Assembly (NCBI GenBank): GCA_021794095.1
Contig: JAJYRN010000007.1
Span: forward strand, 1 to 64,000
Direction: 5' to 3'
DNA: 64,000 nucleotides
Origin: Acidobacteriota bacterium
GTDB lineage: Bacteria; Acidobacteriota; Holophagae; Holophagales; Holophagaceae
Positions 46,117 to 54,389 of this stretch are shown piece after piece. Both the position numbers and the translations under genes were made by a program. Position 1 is the first letter of the stretch; each line of letters starts with the position of its first letter. The notes beneath the pieces are model-generated. The model did not search any database. It saw nothing but the letters and a program-made list of their open reading frames with translations, and was not told the origin of the DNA.

Positions 46117-46152
46117 AAAACAGCACCCTTCTTTGCCAGGGTGCTGTTTTTT
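46117..46152 (+). terminator. Rho-independent terminator of pilA
   Basis: AACAGCACCCT (46119-46129) and AGGGTGCTGTT (46138-46148) form a perfect 11-bp stem with an eight-base loop, followed by a T-run. It separates pilA from the GT-C/TPR gene. Confidence 0.9.
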
Positions 46153-46216
46153 GTACTGTCCATGCCGATTTTTGATGCGCTGATTGTGGACATTTCGAGT
46201 TTTCACGGAGCTGGTG

Positions 46217-48541
46217 ATGGTTCGCAATGATCCTTCCGGAAGTCCGAGCGGCGATCGGGTGAATCCTCCGATCCCGCAAGGTGCATCCACCGCGCCGGGT
46301 GGAAGATTCTGGGCCAAGGACCTTCGGGGAGGCCGACTGACGGTCTGGGGACTGGGTCTTATCCTGGTCTTTCTGCTGGTCTTGGCCTACAGCAACACGT
46401 TGCACAGTCCTTTTACCTACGACGACTACGTTGATGTGCTGGGCAACACCTCGGTACGGCATCTGTGGCCCCTGTGGGAAGTCTTCCGGGTACCCGGCCA
46501 GGGCTACATGACCCGACCCATCGCCAACCTGAGCTTTGCGCTCGATTATGCGCTCCATGGTCCCAAGCCCTTCTGGTTCCACCTTACCAACCTGCTCATC
46601 CACCTGGGGGCCGCCCTGGCCCTGCTGGGGTCGGTGCGTCGCACGTTGCTGCGGCCAGTCTTCCAGGGCCGGTTCGCGGATACGGCCTCCACCCTGGCAC
46701 TGGTCATCGCGGGCCTCTGGGCCCTCCATCCCGTAGATACCGAGGCGGTGTCCTACATCACCCAGCGTTATGAGTCCCTGGCCTCGTTGTTCATGCTGCT
46801 CACCCTGTACGCCCTGGTGCGCAGCGAGGGATCGTCCCATCGCCGTATGTGGGAGGGTCTCACGGTCCTGGCTTGCCTGGGGGCCCTGGGCAGCAAGGAG
46901 ATCGCCGTCTCCCTGCCCCTGCTTACTCTGCTCTACGACCGTACCTTCTTGGCGGGCAGTTTCCGTGGGGCTTGGCGAGCCCGTCGCCCCCTCTACCTGG
47001 CTCTACTGGTGGATTGGGTTCTCTTCGCCTACGTCCAGACCCATGCCATTCCCCGGCCCTTTGCAGGCTTTGGGCTCCGTACCCCCTGGTGGCACTATGC
47101 CCTCAACCAGCCGGATGTCATCCTCCATTACTTGCGGCTGGCCATCTGGCCCCATCCCTTGGTTTTCGACTACTTCTGGCAGCCGGTTATGATCTGGCGC
47201 CACCTGGCACCGGGGCTCCTGTGTATTGGGGCCCTCCTGGGCTTCACCCTATGGGCCTTGGTGAAGCAGCCGCTTCTGGCCTTCCTTCCCGCATGCTTCT
47301 TCGCGATCCTCGCCCCCACGTCCAGTTTCATGCCCATCCTGGACCTGGCGGATGAATACCGGATGTACTTGCCCCTAGCGACTGTTCTGGCGGCCCTAGT
47401 GCTGGGGCTCCACGCCCTGTGGGCCCGGACCCATGCGGCCCGGCCTCTCACCCGGCAAAGCCTCCGGATCGCCTTCGGGGCTGGGCTTGCCCTGGTTGTC
47501 ACCCTTCTGGGAACCCTGACCTACCTGCGCAATGAAGATTACCGGGATCCCATGGACCTTTGGCATAGCGTTACCCTTGCCGAGCCAAAGAATCCCCGAG
47601 GACACAATAATTACGCATTCCATTTGGCGCAAGCGGGCTATACCCAGCAGGCTATGCAGGAATACGCCAATGCTATAGCTTTGGCTCCGGGCATGGCGAT
47701 GTTCCACAGTAACTATGGGCTTACGCTGGCCAACCTCGGTCACTATCAGAAGGCTTTGGAACAGTTGCGCATGGCTGTGAAGCTTGACCCCACTTCCACC
47801 TCATACGTGAATAATCTTGGGCAGGTACTCATTATGAAGGGCTCCATTGATAATGCAGCCATTTGCTTTAAAACCGCACTCCAGATGGATCCTCGGAACG
47901 ATCCGGCATACGGCGGGTTGGCTTCCGTCTTGCAAATGAAACACGAAGACGCCCAATCCCTTGCGGCCATAGCAAAGGCTATTGCTTTGGATCCCTATAA
48001 TCCGGCCTATCGGTGGCAAAAAAGCCAAATTCTTTTGGATCTTGGGTGTGCAAAGGATGCCCAAGCTGCATTTCGGGAAGCTGTGCGGTTGGATCCTAGT
48101 GCTGCCAGAGCGTCGAACTTGGCCTGGATCATGCATCAGCGCAACCAGGACACTGAGGCGATCTGGGCCCTCGAACAAGCCTTGAAAACCCGGCCAGGCG
48201 ATGCCAAGACTGAGATCCGCTTGGCGTGGATTCTCGCCACGACCCAGAATGCCTCCCTCCGCAATGCCCCGGAAGCCGTACACCTGGCCGGGGTTGTGAT
48301 TCGTTCCCAGGGCCTCCGTTCTCCGGAACTGCTGGATGTGCTGGCCGTGGCCCAGGCAGGGGCGGGCCAGTACCCGGCGGCCCAGGCCACGGTGCAGGAG
48401 GCCCTTGCGAAGGCGGCAGATCATCCCCCTGCCTATCAGGCCATGCTCAAGGCCCAGTTGGCCGCGTTCCAGCAGGGCCAACCCTGGCTGGATCGTCCAG
48501 CGACCAGCACCATGGCCCCTAAAAATCCTAAAGGCGCCTAG
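46217..48541 (+). CDS. GT-C-like membrane protein with TPR tail
   Basis: A 774-residue protein from the ATG at 46217, with GGAG eight bases upstream. About ten membrane segments occupy residues 40-440. The first periplasmic loop holds FTYDDYVDV, the acidic motif of GT-C glycosyltransferases. The second half (450-750) is TPR repeats (NNYAFHLAQAGYTQQAMQEY; NYGLTLANLGHYQKALEQL). Such TMTC-like proteins transfer sugars from lipid carriers to proteins, and its position after pilA suggests O-glycosylation of pilin. The TPR half is more AT-rich than the rest. The next 100 bases hold a small hairpin (TGCGATAACGCA) and no gene. Confidence 0.78.
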   Translation: MVRNDPSGSPSGDRVNPPIPQGASTAPGGRFWAKDLRGGRLTVWGLGLILVFLLVLAYSNTLHSPFTYDDYVDVLGNTSVRHLWPLWEVFRVPGQGYMTRPIANLSFALDYALHGPKPFWFHLTNLLIHLGAALALLGSVRRTLLRPVFQGRFADTASTLALVIAGLWALHPVDTEAVSYITQRYESLASLFMLLTLYALVRSEGSSHRRMWEGLTVLACLGALGSKEIAVSLPLLTLLYDRTFLAGSFRGAWRARRPLYLALLVDWVLFAYVQTHAIPRPFAGFGLRTPWWHYALNQPDVILHYLRLAIWPHPLVFDYFWQPVMIWRHLAPGLLCIGALLGFTLWALVKQPLLAFLPACFFAILAPTSSFMPILDLADEYRMYLPLATVLAALVLGLHALWARTHAARPLTRQSLRIAFGAGLALVVTLLGTLTYLRNEDYRDPMDLWHSVTLAEPKNPRGHNNYAFHLAQAGYTQQAMQEYANAIALAPGMAMFHSNYGLTLANLGHYQKALEQLRMAVKLDPTSTSYVNNLGQVLIMKGSIDNAAICFKTALQMDPRNDPAYGGLASVLQMKHEDAQSLAAIAKAIALDPYNPAYRWQKSQILLDLGCAKDAQAAFREAVRLDPSAARASNLAWIMHQRNQDTEAIWALEQALKTRPGDAKTEIRLAWILATTQNASLRNAPEAVHLAGVVIRSQGLRSPELLDVLAVAQAGAGQYPAAQATVQEALAKAADHPPAYQAMLKAQLAAFQQGQPWLDRPATSTMAPKNPKGA

Positions 48542-48641
48542 AGTTGGGTAGGGCAGTGCGATAACGCACACCACTGCAATGCCGATTTCGGAGATTGATC
48601 GTGTCGTAGCTGGCTATGTGTCTTGATGGGGTGATTCTCAC

Positions 48642-49577
48642 TCATTCATCAAAATTAACCCGCTCCTGCTCCACGACTAGGGGGCGCTTCATGACCTGGG
48701 TATGGATGGTGGCTACGTATTCTCCCAGTAATCCGATAAAGAACAACTGCACGGAACTAAAGAAGAAAAGGCCTATTAGGATAGGAGCCATTCCGAATCC
48801 GAACCGGCTCCAGAAGATCAGTTTGAGGGCGAGGTAGGCGAAGGAGATGAGTAGGCTGAAGAGGGCCAGAGCAAATCCACCCATGGTCGCCAAGCGGATT
48901 GGAACCTTGGATTGGCTGGTGATGCCCAGCATGGCCATGTCGTACAGGGTGTAGAAATTGTTCTTCGTGATGCCCCGCTTGCGCTGGGGCTGGATGAAGG
49001 GGATCTCGACGGCCTCGAAGCCGATCTCGGCGATGATTCCCCGAAAATAGGGATAGGGATCATTCATGGCGCGGATGAGTTCGACCACGGACCGGTCGTA
49101 GAGTCCGAACCCGGTGAAATTCTGGATGACGCGCACGTCCGCGATCCGATAGAGCAGGCCGTAGTAGAACCGGCGAATCAGCCACATCGCAGTCGACTCG
49201 CGGCTCTGTTTCTTGACGGCCACAACGATACGGTGCCCTTCCTCCCAGGCTTGCAGGAAATCCCGGATCAGTTCGGGAGGATCCTGGAGGTCGGAGCACA
49301 TGTTGATCACGGCTTCGCCGCGCGCTTGCAGGAGGGCATGGTACGGGGAGCGGATCTGGCCGAAGTTCCGGGCATTGACGATCAGCTTCACCCGTTTGTC
49401 CGAGGCGGCCATGGCCTTGATCCGCTCGATCGTCCGATCCGTCGAGTGGTTGTCGATGAAGATCAATTCGTAACGATAATCCGGCAGCCCCGCGAAGACC
49501 GCATCGATCTGGGCCCGGAGGGGCTCGACATTCTCCTCTTCGTTGAAGCAAGGGGTGGTGATGCTGACCAGCTTCAT
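48642..49577 (-). CDS. GtrB-type family 2 glycosyltransferase
   Basis: A 311-residue GT2 protein. The N-terminal 230 residues hold the catalytic fold (TTPCFNEEENVEPL; FIDNHSTDRT; NMCSDLQDPPELI; KRGITKNNF, the RxxxxK/RG region). Two transmembrane helices lie near residues 232-260 and 268-295. Family members load a sugar onto polyprenyl phosphate at the inner membrane. It is the last gene of the 12-gene operon and a clear paralogue of the first gene (61041-61991). It follows the HAD gene by eight bases. Confidence 0.87.
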   Translation of the reverse strand: MKLVSITTPCFNEEENVEPLRAQIDAVFAGLPDYRYELIFIDNHSTDRTIERIKAMAASDKRVKLIVNARNFGQIRSPYHALLQARGEAVINMCSDLQDPPELIRDFLQAWEEGHRIVVAVKKQSRESTAMWLIRRFYYGLLYRIADVRVIQNFTGFGLYDRSVVELIRAMNDPYPYFRGIIAEIGFEAVEIPFIQPQRKRGITKNNFYTLYDMAMLGITSQSKVPIRLATMGGFALALFSLLISFAYLALKLIFWSRFGFGMAPILIGLFFFSSVQLFFIGLLGEYVATIHTQVMKRPLVVEQERVNFDE

Positions 49578-49585
49578 GGGGTTCC

Positions 49586-50269
49586 TCAGGCAGGGCGCAT
49601 TCCAGGGTAGCCGAGGAGTGGGACAAGGCCCCGCACCAGGGCGTCCAGTTCGGGCAGGCTCCGGATCCGCGCGGCGACGGGAATGGAAGGATCATCCACT
49701 CGTCCGTAACCATACTCCGCGAACACGAAGGGTATCCCGCTGGCGTAGGCCGCCCGCCCGTCGTCGGGACCGTCCCCGACCATGAGCTCACCCAGCCTCG
49801 CCCCGGATCGCCCGGCCACCCGCGCGAGCAGAACGGACTTCGAAGGCGCAGGAGGGTCCGTCTCGTCGAGCGTGTGGACTCCGGAGAATCGGGTATCCAG
49901 GCCCAAGGCGTGGAGAATGGCCAAGGCCGGCGCCAATCGCTTGTTGGTGACGACGCGCATCCGATGCCCCTGGCCGGCCCAGGCCTCGAGCGTCTGGACC
50001 ACGCCTGGATAGGGGCGCGTGGCGAGGCAGCCACGCCGGTCGTAGTGGGCCTTGAAGGCCGCCACAAGCCCATCCAGGAGGCCGGGATCCGCTGCGGCGG
50101 CCACCACCTGGAGCGTCTGCCGCAGGGGGGGGCCGATGAGGCCCCGGTCGAGAGCCACCGCAGGCTGGAGGCCGAAAGCCGCAAGGGCGGCCTCCAGGCT
50201 GGCGAGAATGCCGTCGGCCGAATCCACGAGGGTCCCGTCCAGATCGAAGTAGAGGTCCATCATGGCCAT
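49586..50269 (-). CDS. HAD-family phosphatase (Gph-like)
   Basis: A 227-residue HAD hydrolase with YFDLDGTLVDS (motif I, near residue 6), VVTNK (motif II), K in APSKSV (motif III) and MVGDGPDDG (motif IV). It resembles phosphoglycolate phosphatase. In this operon it probably removes phosphate from a sugar intermediate. I start at ATG 50269, with GAGGG upstream, seven bases after the FkbM stop. Confidence 0.85.
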   Translation of the reverse strand: MAMMDLYFDLDGTLVDSADGILASLEAALAAFGLQPAVALDRGLIGPPLRQTLQVVAAAADPGLLDGLVAAFKAHYDRRGCLATRPYPGVVQTLEAWAGQGHRMRVVTNKRLAPALAILHALGLDTRFSGVHTLDETDPPAPSKSVLLARVAGRSGARLGELMVGDGPDDGRAAYASGIPFVFAEYGYGRVDDPSIPVAARIRSLPELDALVRGLVPLLGYPGMRPA

Positions 50270-50276
50270 CGTTCCC

Positions 50277-51431
50277 TCAGCGTGTCCGCTCCCGGGGCAC
50301 GGCGTAGAGCACGACATCCAAGCCGAAGCGGTTGTGAGTCCTCAGATGGAAGCGATAGTCCTCGCAGCGATCCCGGATCAGGAGGGGCAACCCGAAGAGG
50401 TCGCCGGGATGGTGGTAGATGGCCACCGCCAGCACCGGCCGGTCCCTGGCCAAGGTATCGCGGGCCCCGGCCAGGGCGGGACGCTCCGAACCCTCCAGAT
50501 CCAGCTTGAGGAAGGTGATGGGGAGATCCCGCGGAAGGTCATCCACCGCCATGACCGGCACCGGCGTGCCGGTGGCCCCCACCGCGCTGAGATGGTCCCC
50601 CTGAGCCTGCAGATGGACGACGCCCGCACCCGCCCCCAGGGCGGCCTGGTAGGGGCGGATCCTTCCGGCCAGGTCGGCTGGCAGGCACGCCAGGAAGGTC
50701 CGGAGTGCCGCATGGCTGTTGGGATCCGGTTCGAAGGCGTGGACCCTCCCGAATGCCTCGCAGCGGGCGCGAAGGAAGGCCCGGAGGGTGTCGCCATCGA
50801 AGGCCCCTCCGTCTACCAGACACTCGTCATCCCGTAGCCGGACCAGGTCCGGACAGAAATACTGGTCTTCTGGTGTGCCGACGGGCAGCGCGTCCACATC
50901 GCGGATCATGCGCCAGCGCAGATGTCCCAAGAACTGCTGTCGGGATGCCTCGTCCTCGAAGAGGTCCAGGGTCTGGGCGAGGGCCGCCTGGTGCTCCCGG
51001 TAGAACGCGGGTGTGCCACATGGCCATCCGGATGTTTCGGGCCACTTCCTGAACAGGTCGGAGAAGGGACAGATCCTCCGTGCCCCCATTGCCGCAAGCC
51101 GTGCTTCCTCGCGGCCTAGCACGGCCGCCTCTGCCTGAAAAGCGACCACGAACACCGCCTCCTCCCCGTACTGGCGGGCCGCTGCCCTGGGGGAGAACAC
51201 GGGGATTCCCCCGAGGACCTGCCCCCACCGCGTGGGATCGTTGTCGGCGAAACAAAGCACCTTCACGGGCTTGTCCAGGAGGGCCGCATGGACCGCCCGC
51301 CCCATTTGCCCAGCTCCGAGGAGGACCAGTGGACGCCGCCCCCCCTCCGTGGCCGCGTCGTAGGCCGCTCCCGCAGCGGAGATGGATGCTTCCGCCCCCA
51401 TTTCCATGAGGCGATCAAACGCCGCCCTCAC
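50277..51431 (-). CDS. FkbM-family methyltransferase with Rossmann N-terminus
   Basis: A 384-residue protein from a GTG that overlaps the upstream stop by four bases. The N-terminal 110 residues are a Rossmann region (RRPLVLLGAGQMGRAVHAAL; FADNDPTRWGQVLGGIPV), like the end domain of sugar-modifying enzymes. The rest is an FkbM methyltransferase (DECLVDGGAFDGDTLRAFL; VHAFEPDPNSH; TFLKLDLEGSE). It probably O-methylates a glycan sugar. Confidence 0.85.
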   Translation of the reverse strand: MRAAFDRLMEMGAEASISAAGAAYDAATEGGRRPLVLLGAGQMGRAVHAALLDKPVKVLCFADNDPTRWGQVLGGIPVFSPRAAARQYGEEAVFVVAFQAEAAVLGREEARLAAMGARRICPFSDLFRKWPETSGWPCGTPAFYREHQAALAQTLDLFEDEASRQQFLGHLRWRMIRDVDALPVGTPEDQYFCPDLVRLRDDECLVDGGAFDGDTLRAFLRARCEAFGRVHAFEPDPNSHAALRTFLACLPADLAGRIRPYQAALGAGAGVVHLQAQGDHLSAVGATGTPVPVMAVDDLPRDLPITFLKLDLEGSERPALAGARDTLARDRPVLAVAIYHHPGDLFGLPLLIRDRCEDYRFHLRTHNRFGLDVVLYAVPRERTR

Positions 51432-52573
51432 GGGACCACCTCGAGGGCATTCCCGCGCAGCACCGCCACCGTTCCGCAAAACGCCTGCTCCTCTCGCAGG
51501 ATCCGCACGACCTCCCCCGAATAGCCGGCGGCCATGACGATCATGGCATCCACCGGGTCCTCGGCCAGCGCCTCGGGACCGCGAATGGGCGTATGGACCA
51601 CGGGGGTGAAGCGTCCCTGCTTGAAGGGGGCGGAGTCAATCACATACCGGACCTCCGCGGCATCGGCCAAGGCAAGCAGGGTGAGGGCCTGGTGGCTGGC
51701 ACCCCAGACCGCGAGGCCCCGGCCGCTCGTCCCATGAGTCCGGCAGAAGGCCTTCAACGTCGCCACGAGCTGCCCCCTGGCCTGATCCCAGGTTCGGGCC
51801 TCGAAAGGTCTGCGCCGGCGGACCAGGGCCGCAAGGTCGTAGCCGTCCCACACCCGGCTGCAGGAGATCACGTCGAACCCGGATCGCTCCAGTAGCTGTC
51901 GGAGGGTCGATTCCGTGAAATAGGACAGGTGGTCGGGAATGAAATCGTAGAAGCGGTCGCACTCGAGCATGTGTTCGAAGCTGGGCACCTCCACCAGGCC
52001 CGGGGCCCCGGGTACCAGGTTCCCGCAGAGGCCCCGGAGCAGGTCCACGGGATCGGGGGCATGTTCCAGGAAGTTGATGGAGGCGAAGGCTTCGAAGGGC
52101 CCCTCCACCAGTCGCGTTCCCGCCTCCAAGTATCCCTGGTGGATCGTCCTCCCAAGGGCCCGCCCACGGGCCACGGCGGATGCACCGGCTTCCAGCCCCA
52201 TGGGTTCGGCACCGGCTTCCTTGAGAAGGCCGAGGAAGTAGCCCTCCCCACAGCCCACCTCCAGGATCCGCCGTCGATGCAGGTCGAAGCCTGCCACGAA
52301 CTGCCTCGCCTGCTCACGGCGGAAGGCCACCATCCGAGCCGACCCTCCAGCAGCGGTGATGACCTCCCGGAAGTAGGGGACCGGTGCTCCCGCCAGCTGG
52401 ACCAGGCCACAGGCGTGGCATTGGAAGACCCGGAGGTCAGCGCCGCTGTCCCCCGCCAGATCGGTCGCACCGGGAAGTCCCTGGGCGGAGCGTGGGACGT
52501 TCTCCAGACGAAAAGCTGGCTCGTCCGGGAGGAGCGCGCCGCAGAGCTTGCAGGAGGAGGAAGGCATGGCCAT
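51428..52573 (-). CDS. Class I C-methyltransferase for NDP-sugars
   Basis: A 381-residue protein with the three-part layout of sugar C-methyltransferases of the TylC3 type. There is an N-terminal zinc site (CKLCG and CHACG), a central SAM domain (RRILEVGCGEGYFLGLL near residue 110), and a C-terminal Methyltransf_14 domain (LAVWGASHQALTLL; YVIDSAPFKQGRFTP). Relatives methylate C-3 of a 4-keto deoxysugar. It lies 11 bases after the ThDP gene and is coupled to the FkbM gene. Together with rfbFGH it points to a branched, methylated deoxysugar. Confidence 0.85.
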   Translation of the reverse strand: MAMPSSSCKLCGALLPDEPAFRLENVPRSAQGLPGATDLAGDSGADLRVFQCHACGLVQLAGAPVPYFREVITAAGGSARMVAFRREQARQFVAGFDLHRRRILEVGCGEGYFLGLLKEAGAEPMGLEAGASAVARGRALGRTIHQGYLEAGTRLVEGPFEAFASINFLEHAPDPVDLLRGLCGNLVPGAPGLVEVPSFEHMLECDRFYDFIPDHLSYFTESTLRQLLERSGFDVISCSRVWDGYDLAALVRRRRPFEARTWDQARGQLVATLKAFCRTHGTSGRGLAVWGASHQALTLLALADAAEVRYVIDSAPFKQGRFTPVVHTPIRGPEALAEDPVDAMIVMAAGYSGEVVRILREEQAFCGTVAVLRGNALEVVP

Positions 52574-52584
52574 CGCGGCGGCGG

Positions 52585-54381
52585 TCAGAGGTCGGGGACG
52601 TACATGTTGGCCCGGAACTCCTCCCGATCCAGGAAGGGGAAGAGGTCCTCCATGGGTTTGGTGGCCATGGAACCGTCGGGGCGCTGGAACGAGACCGCGC
52701 GGGGGATCGTGGCCTGGTCCCGGGAAATGCGCACCACGCAGACGAGGGGCCCGGGCGCCTCGAGCAGGTTCCGGAGCTTTGGACCCTGCAGGTCCGCATT
52801 GTCATCGAGCCGGGCGGTAGGGATTCCGTAGGCCCGCGCCACCGCCTCAGTGTCCGGCAGGGTCAGCCCGCTGCTGGCCTCGCTGGCCACCAAATGACCG
52901 CCGAAGTGCGCTTTCTGGGAAGCGCGGATGGACCCGTAGCCCTGGTTGTCGAGCACGAAGAACTTGATGGGAAGGTCCAGGCGCCGGATGGTTTCGAGTT
53001 CCTGGAGGTTCATGTGGAAGCCGCCGTCCCCATCCAGGCAGACAGTCCGTTTCCCGCCGCTGGCGACGCAGGCCCCCAGCGCCGCCGGAGGCCCGAATCC
53101 CATGGGGCCGAGTCCCTGGCTGTTCAGGATCCGAAGCCCCTGGCGGACCCGCCAAGCCTGGTGGGTGATCTCGCTGCAAGCGCCGCTGCTGCCCGGGACC
53201 AGCAGATCATCCTCCCCGAGTAGATCCGACAACGCGTCCACTAGGGCGTAGTTGTTCACCGCCCCTGAGGTTTCCCGGTATTCCGGGAGGCAGACGGGGT
53301 ACTGCTGCTTCCACGCCTGGGTCTTGGCCACCCAGCCGCTGAAATCCGGCAAGCGGACGCCCTCCAACCTTTGGAGCAGCGCCTCGAGAAAAGCGCCGGC
53401 ATCGACCGCCACGTTCAATGCCGCTCCCATCCCGAGTTTCTCCAACTCATGGGGATCCACGTCCACCAGGATTTTGCGGGCCCCTCGGGCGAAGTATTCG
53501 GGCATGTAGGCGATCTGGCCGTGGTCCAGCCTGGCCCCGAGACAAAGGATCCAATCGCTGTTCTGCTGTGTGAAATTGGCCCCCCGCTGGCCGGAAGCCC
53601 CAGGACGGCCGGCGAAACGCGGGTGGTCCTCGGGAAGGAAGTCCGCGGCCTTCCAGGTGGTGAGAACCGGGATCGGGAGGCGTTTCAGGAGTTCTCGGAA
53701 GGCCGGAAGGGCCCCGGCTAAGCGGATGCCGTTGCCGGCGAGAAGGACTGGCCGCTCCGCCTCCAGGAGCATGCGAACCGCCTGGTCCACGGACGCCTCG
53801 AGGTTGGCCTCCCCCCAGGTTTCCGGCACGGTTGGCTGGAATCCTTCCAAGGCGGCGGGATCGATTTGGGATGCCTGGACATCAAGCGGAAGGTCGATCC
53901 AAACCGGCCCCGGACGCCCCGACCGCGCCAGATGGAGCGCTTCCTCTAGGTGCCAACGGATCCGGGCGGGATCCACGACCGTCACCGCGTACTTCGTGAT
54001 GGGCTTCACCATGGAGACGATGTTGATCTCCTGGAATCCCATCTGGCGAACCCCGCGCCCGCGGGCCAGATCGGCCCGTTTCACCTGCCCGGAGAGGAAC
54101 AGGCAGGGCGTCGAATCCAGCCAGGCAGCCGCGACACCGGTGAGGGCGTTTGTGCCCCCGGGCCCGGTGGTGACGAGGGCGACGCCCAAGTTGCCCGTGA
54201 ACTGCCCGTAGGCATCCGCCGCTACGGCAGCCCCCTGCTCGTGGAGGTTGCAGACGAACTGGAGCCGGGGATGGCGCCCCAGGGAATCCACCAGGTGCAT
54301 ACATCCCCCGCCGGGGAGCAGGAACACATCCCGGACTCCGGCTTCCGCGACGAAGTCCATGACGAAATCCGAGAGCTTCAT
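52585..54381 (-). CDS. ThDP-dependent enzyme of the acetolactate synthase fold
   Basis: A 598-residue ThDP enzyme. The catalytic glutamate is E48 in CNLHEQGAAVAADAY. The central domain is FAD/nucleotide-like, and the C-terminal ThDP site reads CLDGDGGFHMNLQEL ... VLDNQGYGS. Inside polysaccharide clusters such enzymes (YerE and relatives) add a two-carbon unit from pyruvate to a CDP-4-keto-dideoxysugar. The upstream rfbF, rfbG and rfbH genes make just such a substrate. AGGA lies just before the ATG. It starts eight bases after the NeuB-cupin gene. True acetolactate synthase is unlikely because there is no small subunit and the context is glycan synthesis. Confidence 0.85.
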   Translation of the reverse strand: MKLSDFVMDFVAEAGVRDVFLLPGGGCMHLVDSLGRHPRLQFVCNLHEQGAAVAADAYGQFTGNLGVALVTTGPGGTNALTGVAAAWLDSTPCLFLSGQVKRADLARGRGVRQMGFQEINIVSMVKPITKYAVTVVDPARIRWHLEEALHLARSGRPGPVWIDLPLDVQASQIDPAALEGFQPTVPETWGEANLEASVDQAVRMLLEAERPVLLAGNGIRLAGALPAFRELLKRLPIPVLTTWKAADFLPEDHPRFAGRPGASGQRGANFTQQNSDWILCLGARLDHGQIAYMPEYFARGARKILVDVDPHELEKLGMGAALNVAVDAGAFLEALLQRLEGVRLPDFSGWVAKTQAWKQQYPVCLPEYRETSGAVNNYALVDALSDLLGEDDLLVPGSSGACSEITHQAWRVRQGLRILNSQGLGPMGFGPPAALGACVASGGKRTVCLDGDGGFHMNLQELETIRRLDLPIKFFVLDNQGYGSIRASQKAHFGGHLVASEASSGLTLPDTEAVARAYGIPTARLDDNADLQGPKLRNLLEAPGPLVCVVRISRDQATIPRAVSFQRPDGSMATKPMEDLFPFLDREEFRANMYVPDL

Positions 54382-54389
54382 GCCTGTCC

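Noticed and set aside
52585-54381. Acetolactate synthase (ilvB) for branched-chain amino acids
   Set aside because: No small subunit or ilv genes are nearby, and the gene is embedded in a CDP-sugar operon.
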